Source: Chelatococcus sambhunathii (GTDB lineage Bacteria > Pseudomonadota > Alphaproteobacteria > Rhizobiales > Beijerinckiaceae). From it: a stretch of 64,000 nt of DNA. The translations under genes were made by a program, and so were the position numbers. Positions 12,196 through 22,040 of the stretch are shown piece by piece (position 1 is the first letter of the stretch; each line of letters starts with the position of its first letter). Below the pieces are notes generated by a model, which had not been told where the DNA came from, made no database searches, and worked only from the letters and a program-made list of their open reading frames with translations. The stretch lies in assembly GCF_001418005.1 (NCBI RefSeq), contig NZ_LIOL01000007.1, positions 93,350-157,349 on the forward strand, written 5' to 3'.

Positions 12196-13206
12196 ATGGC
12201 TCGCGGCAAGGTCCTTGCGCTGACACAGGGCGATCCCGCAGGCATCGGCCCCGAGATCGCACTCAGGGCTTGGCTGCGGCGCCGCGAGGAGGCCCTGCCG
12301 CCCTTCGCGCTCATCGGCTCCGCCTCGTTCATGACCGGCCTGGCTGAACGCCTGTCTCTCGACGTCGCGATAGCGAAGACGACGCCGGACACCGCCGCCG
12401 CGCTGTTCGATACGGCCCTGCCCGTCATCGACATCGGGCACGCCGTCGATGCCGTTCCGGGCGTCCCCTCGTCGCGCTGGGCGGCCGGCACCATCGCCGC
12501 CATCGACCTTGCCGTGCGCCTGATCCAGGAGGGCCGCTGCACGGCCGTCGTCACCAATCCGATCGCCAAGCACGTCCTCTACGAGGCGGGCTTTGCCCAT
12601 CCGGGCCACACGGAATATCTCGCCGTGCTCGCCGCCGGCCCCGGCGAGCCCGCGCCACATCCGGTCATGATGCTGTGGAGCGAGGAGCTCGCGGTCGTGC
12701 CGGTCACCGTCCACATCCCCCTCGCCGCCGTTCCGGCGGCGCTGAAGCGCGAGCTGATCGTGGAGACCGGGCGCATCGTGGCGCGCGACCTCAAGGAGCG
12801 CTTCGGCATTGCCCGGCCGCGGCTCGCGGTCGCCGGCCTCAATCCGCATGCCGGCGAGAAGGGGGCGCTCGGATCGGAGGACGAGGCCGTCATCGCCCCA
12901 GCGGTCGCGGCCCTGCGCGCGGAGGGCGTCGAGGCCGGCGGCCCCTACCCTGCCGACACCATGTTCCATGCCCGGGCGCGGCGCAGCTATGATGCGGCGC
13001 TGTGCATGTATCACGACCAGGCGCTCATTCCGATCAAGGCACTCGCCTTCGACGAGGCGGTCAACGTAACGCTCGGCCTGCCCTTCATCCGCACGTCGCC
13101 GGACCACGGCACCGCCTTCGACATTGCCGGCAAGGGCGTGGCGCGGGCGGACAGCCTGTGCGCGGCGATCAGGCTCGCAGGCCGGCTCGCGGCGGCCGAG
13201 GCATGA
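12196..13206 (+). CDS. pdxA: 4-hydroxythreonine-4-phosphate dehydrogenase
   Basis: A 336-residue PdxA of normal length. It opens with [17 protein letters not shown], the family signature. Metal-binding histidines are in [11 protein letters not shown] and [12 protein letters not shown]. It oxidises 4-phosphohydroxy-L-threonine in the pyridoxal-phosphate pathway. It starts 1 bp after lptD, and its TGA overlaps the rsmA ATG (ATGA). Confidence 0.95.
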   Translation: MARGKVLALTQGDPAGIGPEIALRAWLRRREEALPPFALIGSASFMTGLAERLSLDVAIAKTTPDTAAALFDTALPVIDIGHAVDAVPGVPSSRWAAGTIAAIDLAVRLIQEGRCTAVVTNPIAKHVLYEAGFAHPGHTEYLAVLAAGPGEPAPHPVMMLWSEELAVVPVTVHIPLAAVPAALKRELIVETGRIVARDLKERFGIARPRLAVAGLNPHAGEKGALGSEDEAVIAPAVAALRAEGVEAGGPYPADTMFHARARRSYDAALCMYHDQALIPIKALAFDEAVNVTLGLPFIRTSPDHGTAFDIAGKGVARADSLCAAIRLAGRLAAAEA

Positions 13207-14060
13207 GCGCCATCGACGACCTTCCGCCGCTGCGCGAGGTGGTACAGCGGCATGGGCTGATGCCGAAGAAGTCACTCGGCCAGAACTTCCTGTTCGATCT
13301 CAACCTGACCATGCGCATCGCGCGCGCTTCCGGCCCGCTCGACGGCGTCAACGTGGTCGAGGTCGGACCGGGACCGGGAGGGCTGACGCGCGCCCTTCTT
13401 GCCGGCGGCGCCCGGCACGTACTCGCCATCGAGCGCGACGAGCGCTGCCTGCCGGCGCTTGCCGAGATCGCCGAGCGCTATCCCGGCCGCCTCACGGTGA
13501 TCAATGCGGATGCGCTTGAGCTCGACCCCACGGCCCATTTGCCGCCCGGGCCGGCGCGCATCGTCGCCAACCTGCCCTACAATGTCGGTACCGCACTGCT
13601 CATCGGCTGGCTCACGGCCGAGCCGTGGCCGCCGTGGTGGGAATCGCTCACGCTGATGTTCCAGCGCGAGGTCGCCGAACGCATCGTCGCCGACGAACGG
13701 CACCCAAAGGACTACGGCCGCCTCGGCGTACTGACGGGCTGGCGCGCACAGGCCTCCATCGCCTTCGACGTCTCCCCCTCCGCCTTCGTGCCGCCGCCGA
13801 AGGTCGTCTCTTCGGTGGTGCGCATCCTGCCACGGGCGGTGCCCGATCCGTGCCGACTCGGCGCCCTCGAGGCTGTCAGCCAGGCCGCCTTCGGACAGAG
13901 GCGCAAGATGCTGCGGCAGAGCCTGAAGGGAATCGCCGGCGGCGATGCCACGCGCCTCATCGAGGCTGCCGGCCTTGCCCCCACCGCGCGCGCGGAGGAG
14001 ATTCCCGTGGCGGGCTACCTCGCGCTGGCACGGGCGCTCGATCGGCAACTACACCTTTGA
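13203..14060 (+). CDS. rsmA: 16S rRNA dimethyladenosine transferase
   Basis: A 285-residue KsgA/Rsm[12 protein letters not shown] near the N-terminus is diagnostic. The SAM-binding loop is [16 protein letters not shown], and the catalytic NLPY motif is in [13 protein letters not shown]. It dimethylates two adjacent adenines near the 3-prime end of 16S rRNA late in 30S assembly. The ATG overlaps the end of pdxA by 4 bp. It is the last gene of the lptF run. Confidence 0.95.
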   Translation: MSAIDDLPPLREVVQRHGLMPKKSLGQNFLFDLNLTMRIARASGPLDGVNVVEVGPGPGGLTRALLAGGARHVLAIERDERCLPALAEIAERYPGRLTVINADALELDPTAHLPPGPARIVANLPYNVGTALLIGWLTAEPWPPWWESLTLMFQREVAERIVADERHPKDYGRLGVLTGWRAQASIAFDVSPSAFVPPPKVVSSVVRILPRAVPDPCRLGALEAVSQAAFGQRRKMLRQSLKGIAGGDATRLIEAAGLAPTARAEEIPVAGYLALARALDRQLHL

Positions 14061-14216
14061 GCCATTGGTCCCCTCTCTGGCGGCGTGGTAAAAATCCATA
14101 AAATTGTTCGCATCAGCGGAAGCTGACATGAGGGAAGCTGCCGAGGCCATTCTGCGTTGCGGCGTGCGGGTCCTTCACGGTTCGCACCGGCAGCGCCTAC
14201 CATCCAGCGATCAGCG

Positions 14217-15398
14217 ATGACGGCCGCGGCGCCTCCCTCCAAGGAGGGGTGGAGCAAGCGTGCGGCCGCCACAGGCCAACGAAGCGGCGCGCACCTCCTC
14301 GCCGTTCAGGTGCTGCGCGCCTTTGCGGCCTTGGCCGTCGTGATCTACCACGCCGAGTATGATGCGGAAGCCGTCGCGGCACGGGCGGGGCTGACGTTCG
14401 AGCACAGCGAACTGCTGCCGTGGATGGCCGGGGTCGATGTCTTCTTCGTCATCTCCGGCTTCATCATGGTGCATGCGAGCGAAGAGCTCTTCGGCATGTC
14501 CGGTGCGGCAGGGCTCTTCCTGACCCGGCGCCTGATCCGCATCGTGCCGCTGTACTGGGCAGCCACCCTCCTGTTCCTCGCCAGTCTCGTGCTCCTGCCG
14601 AACGCGCTCAACAAGGCAGCGCCGAATCTCTGGCAGATCGTGGCATCCTTCCTCTTCGTTCCGGTCGAACGCAGCGATGGGCTCATTCGCCCGGTCTTCT
14701 CGCTCGGCTGGACGCTGAACTACGAGATGTTCTTCTACGCGCTGTTCGCCACGGCGCTCGTGCTGCGGCGTGCCGCGGCGGTAGCGACGGTCACGGCGAC
14801 CCTCGTCCTTCTCGTCATCATGGGCGAAGCCGTGCACAGGACCGGCATTGCGGCACCGGCCGTCCTCGCGTTCTGGAGCGATCCCATCGTGCTCGAATTC
14901 GCCTTGGGCATGGGCCTTGCCCTGTTACGGGCCGAAGGCATTCGGCTGACCTTGCTGGCGCGCACCAGCCTCGCCGCCGCGGGCGTGCTGCTGCTGCACC
15001 TCGACCTCGCACAGCCGGATAGGGTCGTCGTCCTGCCGCCGCTCGTGGCCTACGGCGGACCGGCGGCACTCCTTGTCGCGGCAGCCGCCCTTGGACACGG
15101 CGCAACGGCCGGACAGCGCCTCGAGCGCCTGATGGCAGCGCTGGGCGACGCCTCGTACGCGCTCTATCTGGTGCACCCTTTCATCATCCGCCCCCTACGC
15201 CTTGCCGTCATCGCGGCCGGCTTTGCGGGCATCGGCGCAGCCTGGGGCTACGTGGCGCTGGTCCTCGTCGCGTCCGTGCTCGCCGCGCTCCTCGTCCATC
15301 GCCGATTCGAGCGGCCGATGATGCGCCGGCTGCGCCGATGGGCCGTGCGCGCCGCTCCGGCAACGATCAGCGGGGCGACCGGCCCTTCTCCTCGCTGA
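14217..15398 (+). CDS. Membrane acyltransferase, OafA/YrhL type (acyltransferase 3)
   Basis: About 393 residues from the ATG at 14217; a TTG at 14157 would add 20 residues without conserved sequence. [20 protein letters not shown] contains the family Arg and the essential His on the first helix. About ten hydrophobic helices follow. [16 protein letters not shown] and [16 protein letters not shown] are further family blocks. Such proteins transfer acetyl or other acyl groups to surface polysaccharides or lipids. The gene sits between rsmA and gmk, and its last 32 bp overlap the end of gmk on the other strand. The acceptor is unknown. Confidence 0.88.
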   Translation: MTAAAPPSKEGWSKRAAATGQRSGAHLLAVQVLRAFAALAVVIYHAEYDAEAVAARAGLTFEHSELLPWMAGVDVFFVISGFIMVHASEELFGMSGAAGLFLTRRLIRIVPLYWAATLLFLASLVLLPNALNKAAPNLWQIVASFLFVPVERSDGLIRPVFSLGWTLNYEMFFYALFATALVLRRAAAVATVTATLVLLVIMGEAVHRTGIAAPAVLAFWSDPIVLEFALGMGLALLRAEGIRLTLLARTSLAAAGVLLLHLDLAQPDRVVVLPPLVAYGGPAALLVAAAALGHGATAGQRLERLMAALGDASYALYLVHPFIIRPLRLAVIAAGFAGIGAAWGYVALVLVASVLAALLVHRRFERPMMRRLRRWAVRAAPATISGATGPSPR

Positions 15399-16038
15399 GC
15401 AGCTTGTCGACGAAGGCCTGAAGCCCGATGCGGCGCTCGCGCTTCAGCCGCTCGGCCGTGAGGATCGCGACGAGCTCGTTGAAGGCCCGGCCGAGGTCAT
15501 CATTGATGAGGACATAATCGTAGAGCGGCCAGCGGGCGATCTCGTCGCGGGCGTTCTGCAATCGCTTGGCGATGACGTCCTCGGCATCCTCGGCGCGGCG
15601 ATCCAGCCGCGCCTTCAGCTCTGCCATCGACGGCGGCAGGATGAAGCAGGTGACCACGTCCGCGCGCATCCTGTCGACGATCTGCTGCGTGCCCTGCCAG
15701 TCGATGTCGAAGACCATGTCCTGGCCGGCGGCCAGCGCCTCCTCCACCGGTCGACGCGGCGTACCATAGAAATTCCCGTGCACCTCCGCCCATTCGATCA
15801 GGTCGCCCCGGTCGCGCATGAAAAGGAATTGATCCTTCTCGATGAAATGGTAGTGCACGCCGTCGATCTCGGACGGGCGGCGCTGGCGCGTAGTGACAGA
15901 GATGGAGAGGCGCAGCCCGAGCTCCGCCTTCTCGATCATGTTGCGCGTGAGCGTCGTCTTGCCTGCTCCGGAGGGAGAGGACAGGATGAGGACGAGCCCG
16001 CGACGCTCAATCGCCGGGCCGGAAGAAGGCTTGCTCAT
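15367..16038 (-). CDS. gmk: Guanylate kinase
   Basis: A 223-residue P-loop kinase, phosphorylating GMP to GDP. The P-loop is [11 protein letters not shown] (about residue 20-30), and the GMP-binding region includes [19 protein letters not shown]. The lid region [17 protein letters not shown] follows. Its start overlaps the yicC stop by 4 bp, so the two are coupled, the usual yicC-gmk pair. Its 3-prime end overlaps the convergent acyltransferase gene. Confidence 0.96.
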   Translation of the reverse strand: MSKPSSGPAIERRGLVLILSSPSGAGKTTLTRNMIEKAELGLRLSISVTTRQRRPSEIDGVHYHFIEKDQFLFMRDRGDLIEWAEVHGNFYGTPRRPVEEALAAGQDMVFDIDWQGTQQIVDRMRADVVTCFILPPSMAELKARLDRRAEDAEDVIAKRLQNARDEIARWPLYDYVLINDDLGRAFNELVAILTAERLKRERRIGLQAFVDKLLSEEKGRSPR

Positions 16039-16922
16039 TCGACGTTCTGGACCTGCTCGCGGAACTGCTCCACCACCGTCTTGAGGTCAAGACCGATGGC
16101 CGTCAAGGAGGCATCGCCGGCCTTGGCGCACAGCGTGTTCGCCTCGCGCGACAGCTCCTGGGCAAGGAAGTCGAGCCGCCGGCCGATGACGCCGCCCTCG
16201 GCGAGCAGCGCGCGCACGCTCTCCACGTGACTCTTCAGGCGGTCGATCTCCTCCCGGATATCGGCCTTGGCCGCGATGAGCACCGCCTCCTGATGCAGCC
16301 GCGTCTCGTCGAGGCGCCGGTCACTGTCGATGAGGGCCGCCACCTGCGCGGCAAGGCGGGCCTTGATCGCCTCCGGCTGGCGCGCCGGGCACGTCTCGGC
16401 GGCGGCGGCGAGTTCCGCGATGCGGTCGATCTGGGCCGACAGGATGGCGGCGAGCGCCTCGCCTTCCTCGGTCCGCGTGCCGACGAGCGCTGCGAGCGCC
16501 CGGGTCAGGCCGGCCTCGACATCGGCCGCAAGGCGCGCCAAGAGCGCCTCGTCGTCGGCCTCGTCGATGATCTCGACGACGCCACGCACCGAGAGGAGCC
16601 CGTCGAGCGTCGCCGGCGCGATACCTGGCGGCAGGGCGAGGCCTTTGACGGTGTCAATGAGCCCGTTCAGCATCGCCGTGTTGATGCGGGCGACCGGCGT
16701 CTGCTCGGCGCGGGCGAGCGTGAGATTGGCGTGACACGTGCCGCGGCCCAACATCTTGCCGATCAATTGCCGGGCCGTCTCACCCATCCCTTCGTGGCCG
16801 GGCGGCAGGCGCAGGCGCAGGTCGAGCCCACGGCCGTTGACGGTCTTGATCTCCCAGGCCCAGCGATAGGGGCCCGTGTCGCCCGCCTCGCGGGCGAAGC
16901 CGGTCATGCTGCGAAGGGTCAT
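16035..16922 (-). CDS. yicC: YicC-family endoribonuclease
   Basis: A 295-residue YicC/YloC protein. It begins [14 protein letters not shown], the family start. The C-terminal DUF1732 domain includes [20 protein letters not shown] and ends in [19 protein letters not shown]. The start at 16920-16922 matches the family N-terminus; the frame remains open upstream without conserved sequence. Members are RNA endonucleases linked to stationary-phase and sRNA turnover. It lies between mltG and gmk and overlaps gmk by 4 bp. Confidence 0.93.
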   Translation of the reverse strand: MTLRSMTGFAREAGDTGPYRWAWEIKTVNGRGLDLRLRLPPGHEGMGETARQLIGKMLGRGTCHANLTLARAEQTPVARINTAMLNGLIDTVKGLALPPGIAPATLDGLLSVRGVVEIIDEADDEALLARLAADVEAGLTRALAALVGTRTEEGEALAAILSAQIDRIAELAAAAETCPARQPEAIKARLAAQVAALIDSDRRLDETRLHQEAVLIAAKADIREEIDRLKSHVESVRALLAEGGVIGRRLDFLAQELSREANTLCAKAGDASLTAIGLDLKTVVEQFREQVQNVE

Positions 16923-17019
16923 GTTGCCTCGTGCATTGAGAAAGCGGGCCGCCCCCACGGCCCGTGAACGCCGGCGCCCTCCCTTCGGCCGTGACGGCAA
17001 AGACGCGGGCCGACGGCAC

Positions 17020-18369
17020 CTATTCCGTCAGTGTACTGACGTCCGGCACCACCTTGGGCGAGGTAAGATCGAAGGTCTTGTTTCGCAGCGGATCTTTCGG
17101 CGTCCCTTCCGAGGCGTCGTAGATCTTGGGCCCGCGGGAGCCTGCCGCGCCCTGCCGCTGCGGCTCGTCGACAGGTTTTGCGCCGTCGGCTCCATCGTCC
17201 TCGGGATCGACCCGATCCACCTCGGGGGCGGCACCGGCCGGCGCGCGCTCAGCCTCGATCCGGCGCCACTGCCGCACATTGCGGTTGTGCTGGTCGAGGG
17301 TTTCCGAAAAGGCGTGGCCACCGCTGCCGTCAGCGACGAAATAGAGATCGTTCGTATTGCTCGGCCGCGCCGCTGCCTGCAGCGCATCCCGGCCGGGGTT
17401 AGCGATCGGCCCCGGCGGGAGGCCGGGGATGACATAGGTGTTGTACGGCGTCGCCTGGTTGATCTCGCTACGCCGGATGCCGCGGCCGAGCGTGCCCTTG
17501 CCGCCGACGAGGCCGTAGACGATCGTCGGGTCGGACTGCAGCTTCATGCCCTTGCGCAAGCGATTGACGAACACGGCCGCGACCCGCGGCCGCTCCTCCG
17601 CCACCCCCGTCTCCTTCTCGACGATGGAGGCGAGCACGATGAGTTCCTCAGGGCTCTTCAGCGGCAAGTCCGGATCGCGGTTGGCCCAGATCTCCTGCAC
17701 CATGCGCTTGTGGTCCGCCTTCATGCGGTCGATCAGGACCTGGCGCGGCGTGCCGCGCGCGACCTTGTAGGTCTCGGGCAGCAGCGTGCCTTCGGCCGGC
17801 ACCTCGGCGATCTGTCCGGTGAGCAGGTCATTCTCCATCAACCGCGCGACGATCTGCTCGCTCGTCAGGCCCTCCGGCAGGGTGATGGGGTGCAGGAGCG
17901 TCCGGCCCGAGGCGATGAGGTCCATGACCTCGCGCAGGCTGGCCTCGCGCTTGAAGAGATACTCGCCTGCCTTGAGCTCATCGTTCTTGCCCGTGACATA
18001 GAGGCCGAGCACGAAGAGCAGCGGATAATCGATGACGCCTTCGCGGCGCAGCGTCTCGGCAACCGTCTGCCCGCCGCCGCGCACGACCACCGCCTTATCC
18101 TCCGTGAGCGGCCCGGGCGCATCGAACTGCCGCTGGCCCAGATAGACGGCCGCGCCGAAGGCCAAGACCGCGATCATGATGAAGGTGAAGAAGGCGCTGA
18201 GCGCGGACAGCAGACCGCCACGACGGCGGCGGCGGGACTCACGCGGCGGTGGGGGTGGTGCTACCATTGGCTTGATCGCCTCGCTCGGACTGCGTGGGGC
18301 GACGCGCGGCGCCGCGTCCACATTGCGCGCCGGATCCTGCGCCGACGATGCGTGCTCGTTGTCGCCCAT
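17020..18369 (-). CDS. mltG: Endolytic murein transglycosylase MltG
   Basis: A 449-residue YceG-family protein. A cytoplasmic Pro/Arg-rich N-terminus (about 1-50) precedes one helix (about 52-75). A LysM-like part and the catalytic domain follow; the active-site Glu is expected in LASIVEKETG. The segments SDPTIVYGLVGGKGTLGRGI and NTYVIPGLPPGPIANPG are conserved. The C-terminal tail of about 90 residues beyond the domain is acidic and probably disordered. It cleaves nascent peptidoglycan glycan strands and sets their length. It follows fabF on the same strand. Confidence 0.93.
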   Translation of the reverse strand: MGDNEHASSAQDPARNVDAAPRVAPRSPSEAIKPMVAPPPPPRESRRRRRGGLLSALSAFFTFIMIAVLAFGAAVYLGQRQFDAPGPLTEDKAVVVRGGGQTVAETLRREGVIDYPLLFVLGLYVTGKNDELKAGEYLFKREASLREVMDLIASGRTLLHPITLPEGLTSEQIVARLMENDLLTGQIAEVPAEGTLLPETYKVARGTPRQVLIDRMKADHKRMVQEIWANRDPDLPLKSPEELIVLASIVEKETGVAEERPRVAAVFVNRLRKGMKLQSDPTIVYGLVGGKGTLGRGIRRSEINQATPYNTYVIPGLPPGPIANPGRDALQAAARPSNTNDLYFVADGSGGHAFSETLDQHNRNVRQWRRIEAERAPAGAAPEVDRVDPEDDGADGAKPVDEPQRQGAAGSRGPKIYDASEGTPKDPLRNKTFDLTSPKVVPDVSTLTE

Positions 18370-18458
18370 CGGAATCAGGCTGGCCCTCCCCGCGAAGAAC
18401 TTGCCTTCGCCTCCAACACTAGGATCGATTATGGCGAAAGCACGCCGCCCGACACAAC

Positions 18459-19718
18459 TCAGGCGTCCACCCTGCGAAAGGCAAGTGATGCGTTCGTCCC
18501 TCCGAAGCCGAAGGAATTCGACAGCACCACGTCGATCTCGCGCTGCCGCGCCTTGTGCGGCACGAGGTCGATCGGCGTGTCCACCGACGGGTTGTCGAGG
18601 TTCAGCGTCGGCGGTGCCACCTGGTCGCGGATCGCGAGGATGGAGAAGATCGCCTCAACCGCGCCGGCCGCGCCGAGCAGATGCCCTATGGCCGACTTCG
18701 TCGATGACATGCTGATGTTGGCCGCGGCGTTGCCGACGAGCCGCTCGACGGCGCGCAACTCGATCTCGTCGGCCATGGTCGAAGTACCATGGGCGTTGAC
18801 GTAGTCGAGATCCGCAGCAGTGATCCCCGCCCGCTTGAGGGCGGCCTGCATGCAGCGGAACGCTCCGTCGCCATCCTCTGACGGAGCGGTGATGTGATAG
18901 GCATCGCCCGACATGCCATAGCCGACAACCTCGGCATAGATGCGCGCGCCACGGGCCCTGGCGTGCTCGTATTCCTCCAATACGACGATGCCCGCTCCCT
19001 CGCCCATGACGAAGCCGTCACGGTCGCGGTCATAGGGCCGCGAGCCCCGGGTCGGATCCTCGTTGAAGGCGGTACACAGCGCCCGGCAGGCCGCAAATCC
19101 GGCCAGCGACAGGCGGTTGATGGGCGATTCGGTACCCCCGGCAACCATGACGTCGGCATCGCCGAGCGCAATGATGCGGGCCGCATCGCCGATGGCGTGC
19201 GCCCCTGTCGAGCAGGCGGTGACGACGGAATGGTTCGGGCCCTTGAGCCCATGCTCGATCGACACATAGCCCGAGGCGAGATTGATCAGCCGCCCGGGAA
19301 TGAAGAAGGGAGAGATGCGACGGGGCCCGCGCTCGTCCAGCAGCAGGGAGGCGTCATGGATGCCACCAATGCCGCCAATGCCGGAGCCGATGAGCACGCC
19401 GCTGACGATCTGATCCTCGTAGGACGAGGGATGCCAGTCGGCGTCATCGAGCGCCTGCTTGGCCGCCGCCATCGCATAGACGATGAACGGGTCGACCTTG
19501 CGCTGCTCCTTCGGCTCCATCCAGGCGTCGGCGTCAAACTCGCCCTCGCCGGTGCCACGCGGAATGGAGCAGGCGATCTGGCAGGGCAGGTCCGACACCT
19601 CGAATGCCTCGACGCGCGACGCACCGCTCTCGCCGGCCAGCAGCCGACGCCAGGTCACGTCCACGCCGCTGCCGAGCGGCGTAACCATCCCGAGGCCGGT
19701 GACGACGACACGTCTCAT
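18459..19718 (-). CDS. fabF: 3-oxoacyl-ACP synthase II
   Basis: A 419-residue KAS II condensing enzyme of usual length. It starts RRVVVTGLGMVTPLG. The catalytic Cys is in TACSTGAHAIGDA, with the two histidines in NAHGTSTMADE and KSAIGHLLGAAG. It extends acyl-ACP with malonyl-ACP in fatty-acid elongation. It follows acpP with a 72-bp gap, and mltG comes next. Confidence 0.96.
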   Translation of the reverse strand: MRRVVVTGLGMVTPLGSGVDVTWRRLLAGESGASRVEAFEVSDLPCQIACSIPRGTGEGEFDADAWMEPKEQRKVDPFIVYAMAAAKQALDDADWHPSSYEDQIVSGVLIGSGIGGIGGIHDASLLLDERGPRRISPFFIPGRLINLASGYVSIEHGLKGPNHSVVTACSTGAHAIGDAARIIALGDADVMVAGGTESPINRLSLAGFAACRALCTAFNEDPTRGSRPYDRDRDGFVMGEGAGIVVLEEYEHARARGARIYAEVVGYGMSGDAYHITAPSEDGDGAFRCMQAALKRAGITAADLDYVNAHGTSTMADEIELRAVERLVGNAAANISMSSTKSAIGHLLGAAGAVEAIFSILAIRDQVAPPTLNLDNPSVDTPIDLVPHKARQREIDVVLSNSFGFGGTNASLAFRRVDA

Positions 19719-19790
19719 GCAATCACTCTGTCAGCAAGCCACAAGGCCGGCGCGGCGCAGAGGCGCCGCACGCCGGTCGACAAGGCCTGT

Positions 19791-20030
19791 TCAGGCCGCG
19801 ACGTTCTTCTCGAGGAACTTGATGGCGTCGCCGACGGTGACGATCGTCTCGGCGGCATCGTCCGGGATCTCGACGCTGAACTCTTCCTCGAACGCCATGA
19901 CGAGCTCGACCGTGTCGAGGCTGTCGGCACCGAGATCGTCAATGAAATTGGCGCTGTCCGTCACCTTCTCGGCGTCGACGCCAAGGTGCTCGACGACGAT
20001 CTTCTTCACGCGCTCGGCGATATCACTCAT
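19791..20030 (-). CDS. acpP: Acyl carrier protein
   Basis: A 79-residue acidic protein. The phosphopantetheine attachment Ser is in [13 protein letters not shown], the canonical DSL motif. It carries growing acyl chains through fatty-acid synthesis. The ATG at 20028-20030 begins [10 protein letters not shown], the usual ACP start; the longer open frame upstream is promoter sequence. The 258-bp gap to fabG suggests its own promoter, as is usual for this abundant protein. Confidence 0.97.
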   Translation of the reverse strand: MSDIAERVKKIVVEHLGVDAEKVTDSANFIDDLGADSLDTVELVMAFEEEFSVEIPDDAAETIVTVGDAIKFLEKNVAA

Positions 20031-20288
20031 CGGTTTGTCCTCAGTTCCACTTGTCGAAGGCCCGGGAGCATCACTCTCACTCGCGGACCCGGGAAAACAC
20101 AACTTCCAGCTTGAGGCCAAGGCGGAGCGGGCTCTCCTGCCCCCTCCCGCACCCGGCCAGCCAGCACGAAACCCATGGGTATCGGCGGGCACGGACAGGG
20201 TTAGAACGGCTTGTTAACACACTCGGATCGTGAAGGCGAGAGGCCTTGCCGGCCCGGTGAAACGATTCCGGATTCCGCTATAACTCAT

Positions 20289-21026
20289 TCAGAACATTGC
20301 CATTCCGCCGTTCACATGCAAGGTCTGTCCGGTGACGTAAGCGGCTTCGTCGGAGGCGAGATAGACGACCGCCGCGGCCACTTCCTCACCCGTTCCGAGC
20401 CGGCCGGCCGGCACGTTGCCGAGGATCGATTCCCGCTGCTTGTCGTTGAGCGCATCGGTCATCGGCGTCTCGATGAAGCCGGGGGCGACGCAATTGACGG
20501 TGATGCCGCGGCTCGCGACCTCGGCCGCGAGGGCCTTGGTCATGCCGACGAGGCCGGCCTTGGCGGCGGCGTAGTTGCCCTGGCCCGGATTGCCCGTGGC
20601 GCCGACGATGGAGCCGATGCCGACGATGCGGCCGAAGCGACGGCGCATCATGCCCTTCACCGCCGCGCGTGACAGGCGGAAGGCGGAGGTCAGGTTGACG
20701 GCGATGACCGCGTCCCACTCCTCGTCCTTCATGCGCATGAAGAGGTTGTCGCGCGTGATGCCGGCGTTGTTGACGAGGACGTCGAGCCCGCCGAGGGCCT
20801 GCTCGGCCGCCGGCACCAGCGCCTCCACTTCGGCCGTGTCGGCGAGGTTGGCGGGCACCACGTGCACCCGCTCGCCGAGCTCGCCGGCGAGCTTTTCCAA
20901 AGCCTCGCGGCGCGTGCCGGAGAGCGCCACCTCGGCACCGCGCGCGTGCAGCGCCCGCGCGATGGCGCCACCGATGCCGCCTGTCGCGCCCGTGACGAGC
21001 GCCTTGCGACCCTTGAGTTCGAACAT
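20289..21026 (-). CDS. fabG: 3-oxoacyl-ACP reductase
   Basis: A 245-residue short-chain dehydrogenase. The cofactor loop is TGATGGIGGAIARAL, with NNAG in LDVLVNNAGITRDN. The catalytic Tyr and Lys are in GNYAAAKAGLVGM. The C-terminus GQTLHVNGGMAMF is typical of FabG. It reduces 3-oxoacyl-ACP with NADPH. It lies 14 bp after fabD, so the two are one transcription unit. Confidence 0.95.
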   Translation of the reverse strand: MFELKGRKALVTGATGGIGGAIARALHARGAEVALSGTRREALEKLAGELGERVHVVPANLADTAEVEALVPAAEQALGGLDVLVNNAGITRDNLFMRMKDEEWDAVIAVNLTSAFRLSRAAVKGMMRRRFGRIVGIGSIVGATGNPGQGNYAAAKAGLVGMTKALAAEVASRGITVNCVAPGFIETPMTDALNDKQRESILGNVPAGRLGTGEEVAAAVVYLASDEAAYVTGQTLHVNGGMAMF

Positions 21027-21040
21027 GCGACCCTCCGCTG

Positions 21041-21988
21041 TCAGAGCCCGCGCGACGCCTTGTAGGCGGCGACGTCTTCGGGCGCGCCCACGGCCTGGGC
21101 CGAGGCCCCGGCGACGATGCGTTTGGCAAGGCCCGTCAGCACCTTGCCGGAGCCGAGCTCATAGAATGAATCAACGCCCTCGCCCGCCATGAAGGCGACG
21201 CACTCGCGCCAGCGCACGGTGCCGGTGACCTGCCGCACGAGCCCTTCGCGGATCGCCTGCGGATCGGTCACGGCGCGCGCATGGACGTTGGCGACGAGCG
21301 GCGCCTTTGGCGCCGCGATCGCGACCGTCGACAGCGCCTCCGCCATCACGTCGGCCGCTGGCTGCATCAACGAACAATGGAACGGGGCGGACACCGGGAG
21401 CAGCATGGCGCGCTTGGCACCGCGCTGCGGGGCGAGCGCGACCGCCCGCTCGACCGCCGCCCTGTGGCCGGACACGACCACCTGCCCGCCGCCGTTGTCG
21501 TTGGCGGCCTCGCAGACCTCTCCCTCGGCCGCCTCGGCCGCGACCCTGGCTGCGTCCTCGAAATCCATGCCGAGGATGGCGGCCATGGCGCCCTCGCCAG
21601 CCGGTACAACCTTCTGCATGGCGTCGCCACGGATGCGCAGCAGTCGCGCCGTATCCGCCACGGAGAGGCTGCCCGCCGCGGCGAGGGCCGAATATTCGCC
21701 GAGCGAGTGGCCGGCGACGAAGGCGACGTCGCGCGCAAGGTCGAGGCCGGCCTCGCTCTCCAGCACGCGCACCACGGCGAGGCTTACGGCCATGAGGGCC
21801 GGCTGGGCGTTCGCCGTCAGCGTCAGCGTGTCCTGCGGCCCCTCCCACATCACCTGCGAAAGCTTCTGGCCGAGGGCCTCGTCGACCTCGTCGAAGACGG
21901 CTCGGGCCACCGGAAAGGCCTCGGCGAGGGCCTTGCCCATCCCGACGGCCTGGCTGCCCTGGCCCGGAAAGGTGAAAGCGACTGGCAT
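21041..21988 (-). CDS. fabD: Malonyl-CoA:ACP transacylase
   Basis: A 315-residue transacylase starting MPVAFTFPGQGSQAVGMG. The nucleophile Ser is in VAGHSLGEYSALAAAG, and a further conserved block is LLPVSAPFHCSLMQPAA. It loads malonyl groups on acyl carrier protein. The ATG at 21986-21988 matches the family start; the open frame upstream runs into the neighbouring chemoreceptor gene and is not coding. It is the first gene of the fab run. Confidence 0.96.
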   Translation of the reverse strand: MPVAFTFPGQGSQAVGMGKALAEAFPVARAVFDEVDEALGQKLSQVMWEGPQDTLTLTANAQPALMAVSLAVVRVLESEAGLDLARDVAFVAGHSLGEYSALAAAGSLSVADTARLLRIRGDAMQKVVPAGEGAMAAILGMDFEDAARVAAEAAEGEVCEAANDNGGGQVVVSGHRAAVERAVALAPQRGAKRAMLLPVSAPFHCSLMQPAADVMAEALSTVAIAAPKAPLVANVHARAVTDPQAIREGLVRQVTGTVRWRECVAFMAGEGVDSFYELGSGKVLTGLAKRIVAGASAQAVGAPEDVAAYKASRGL

Positions 21989-22040
21989 GCGGCACTCCAA
22001 GAAAACGTCGGCGGGCAGTGCCATTGGTTCTGCCGCGCTG

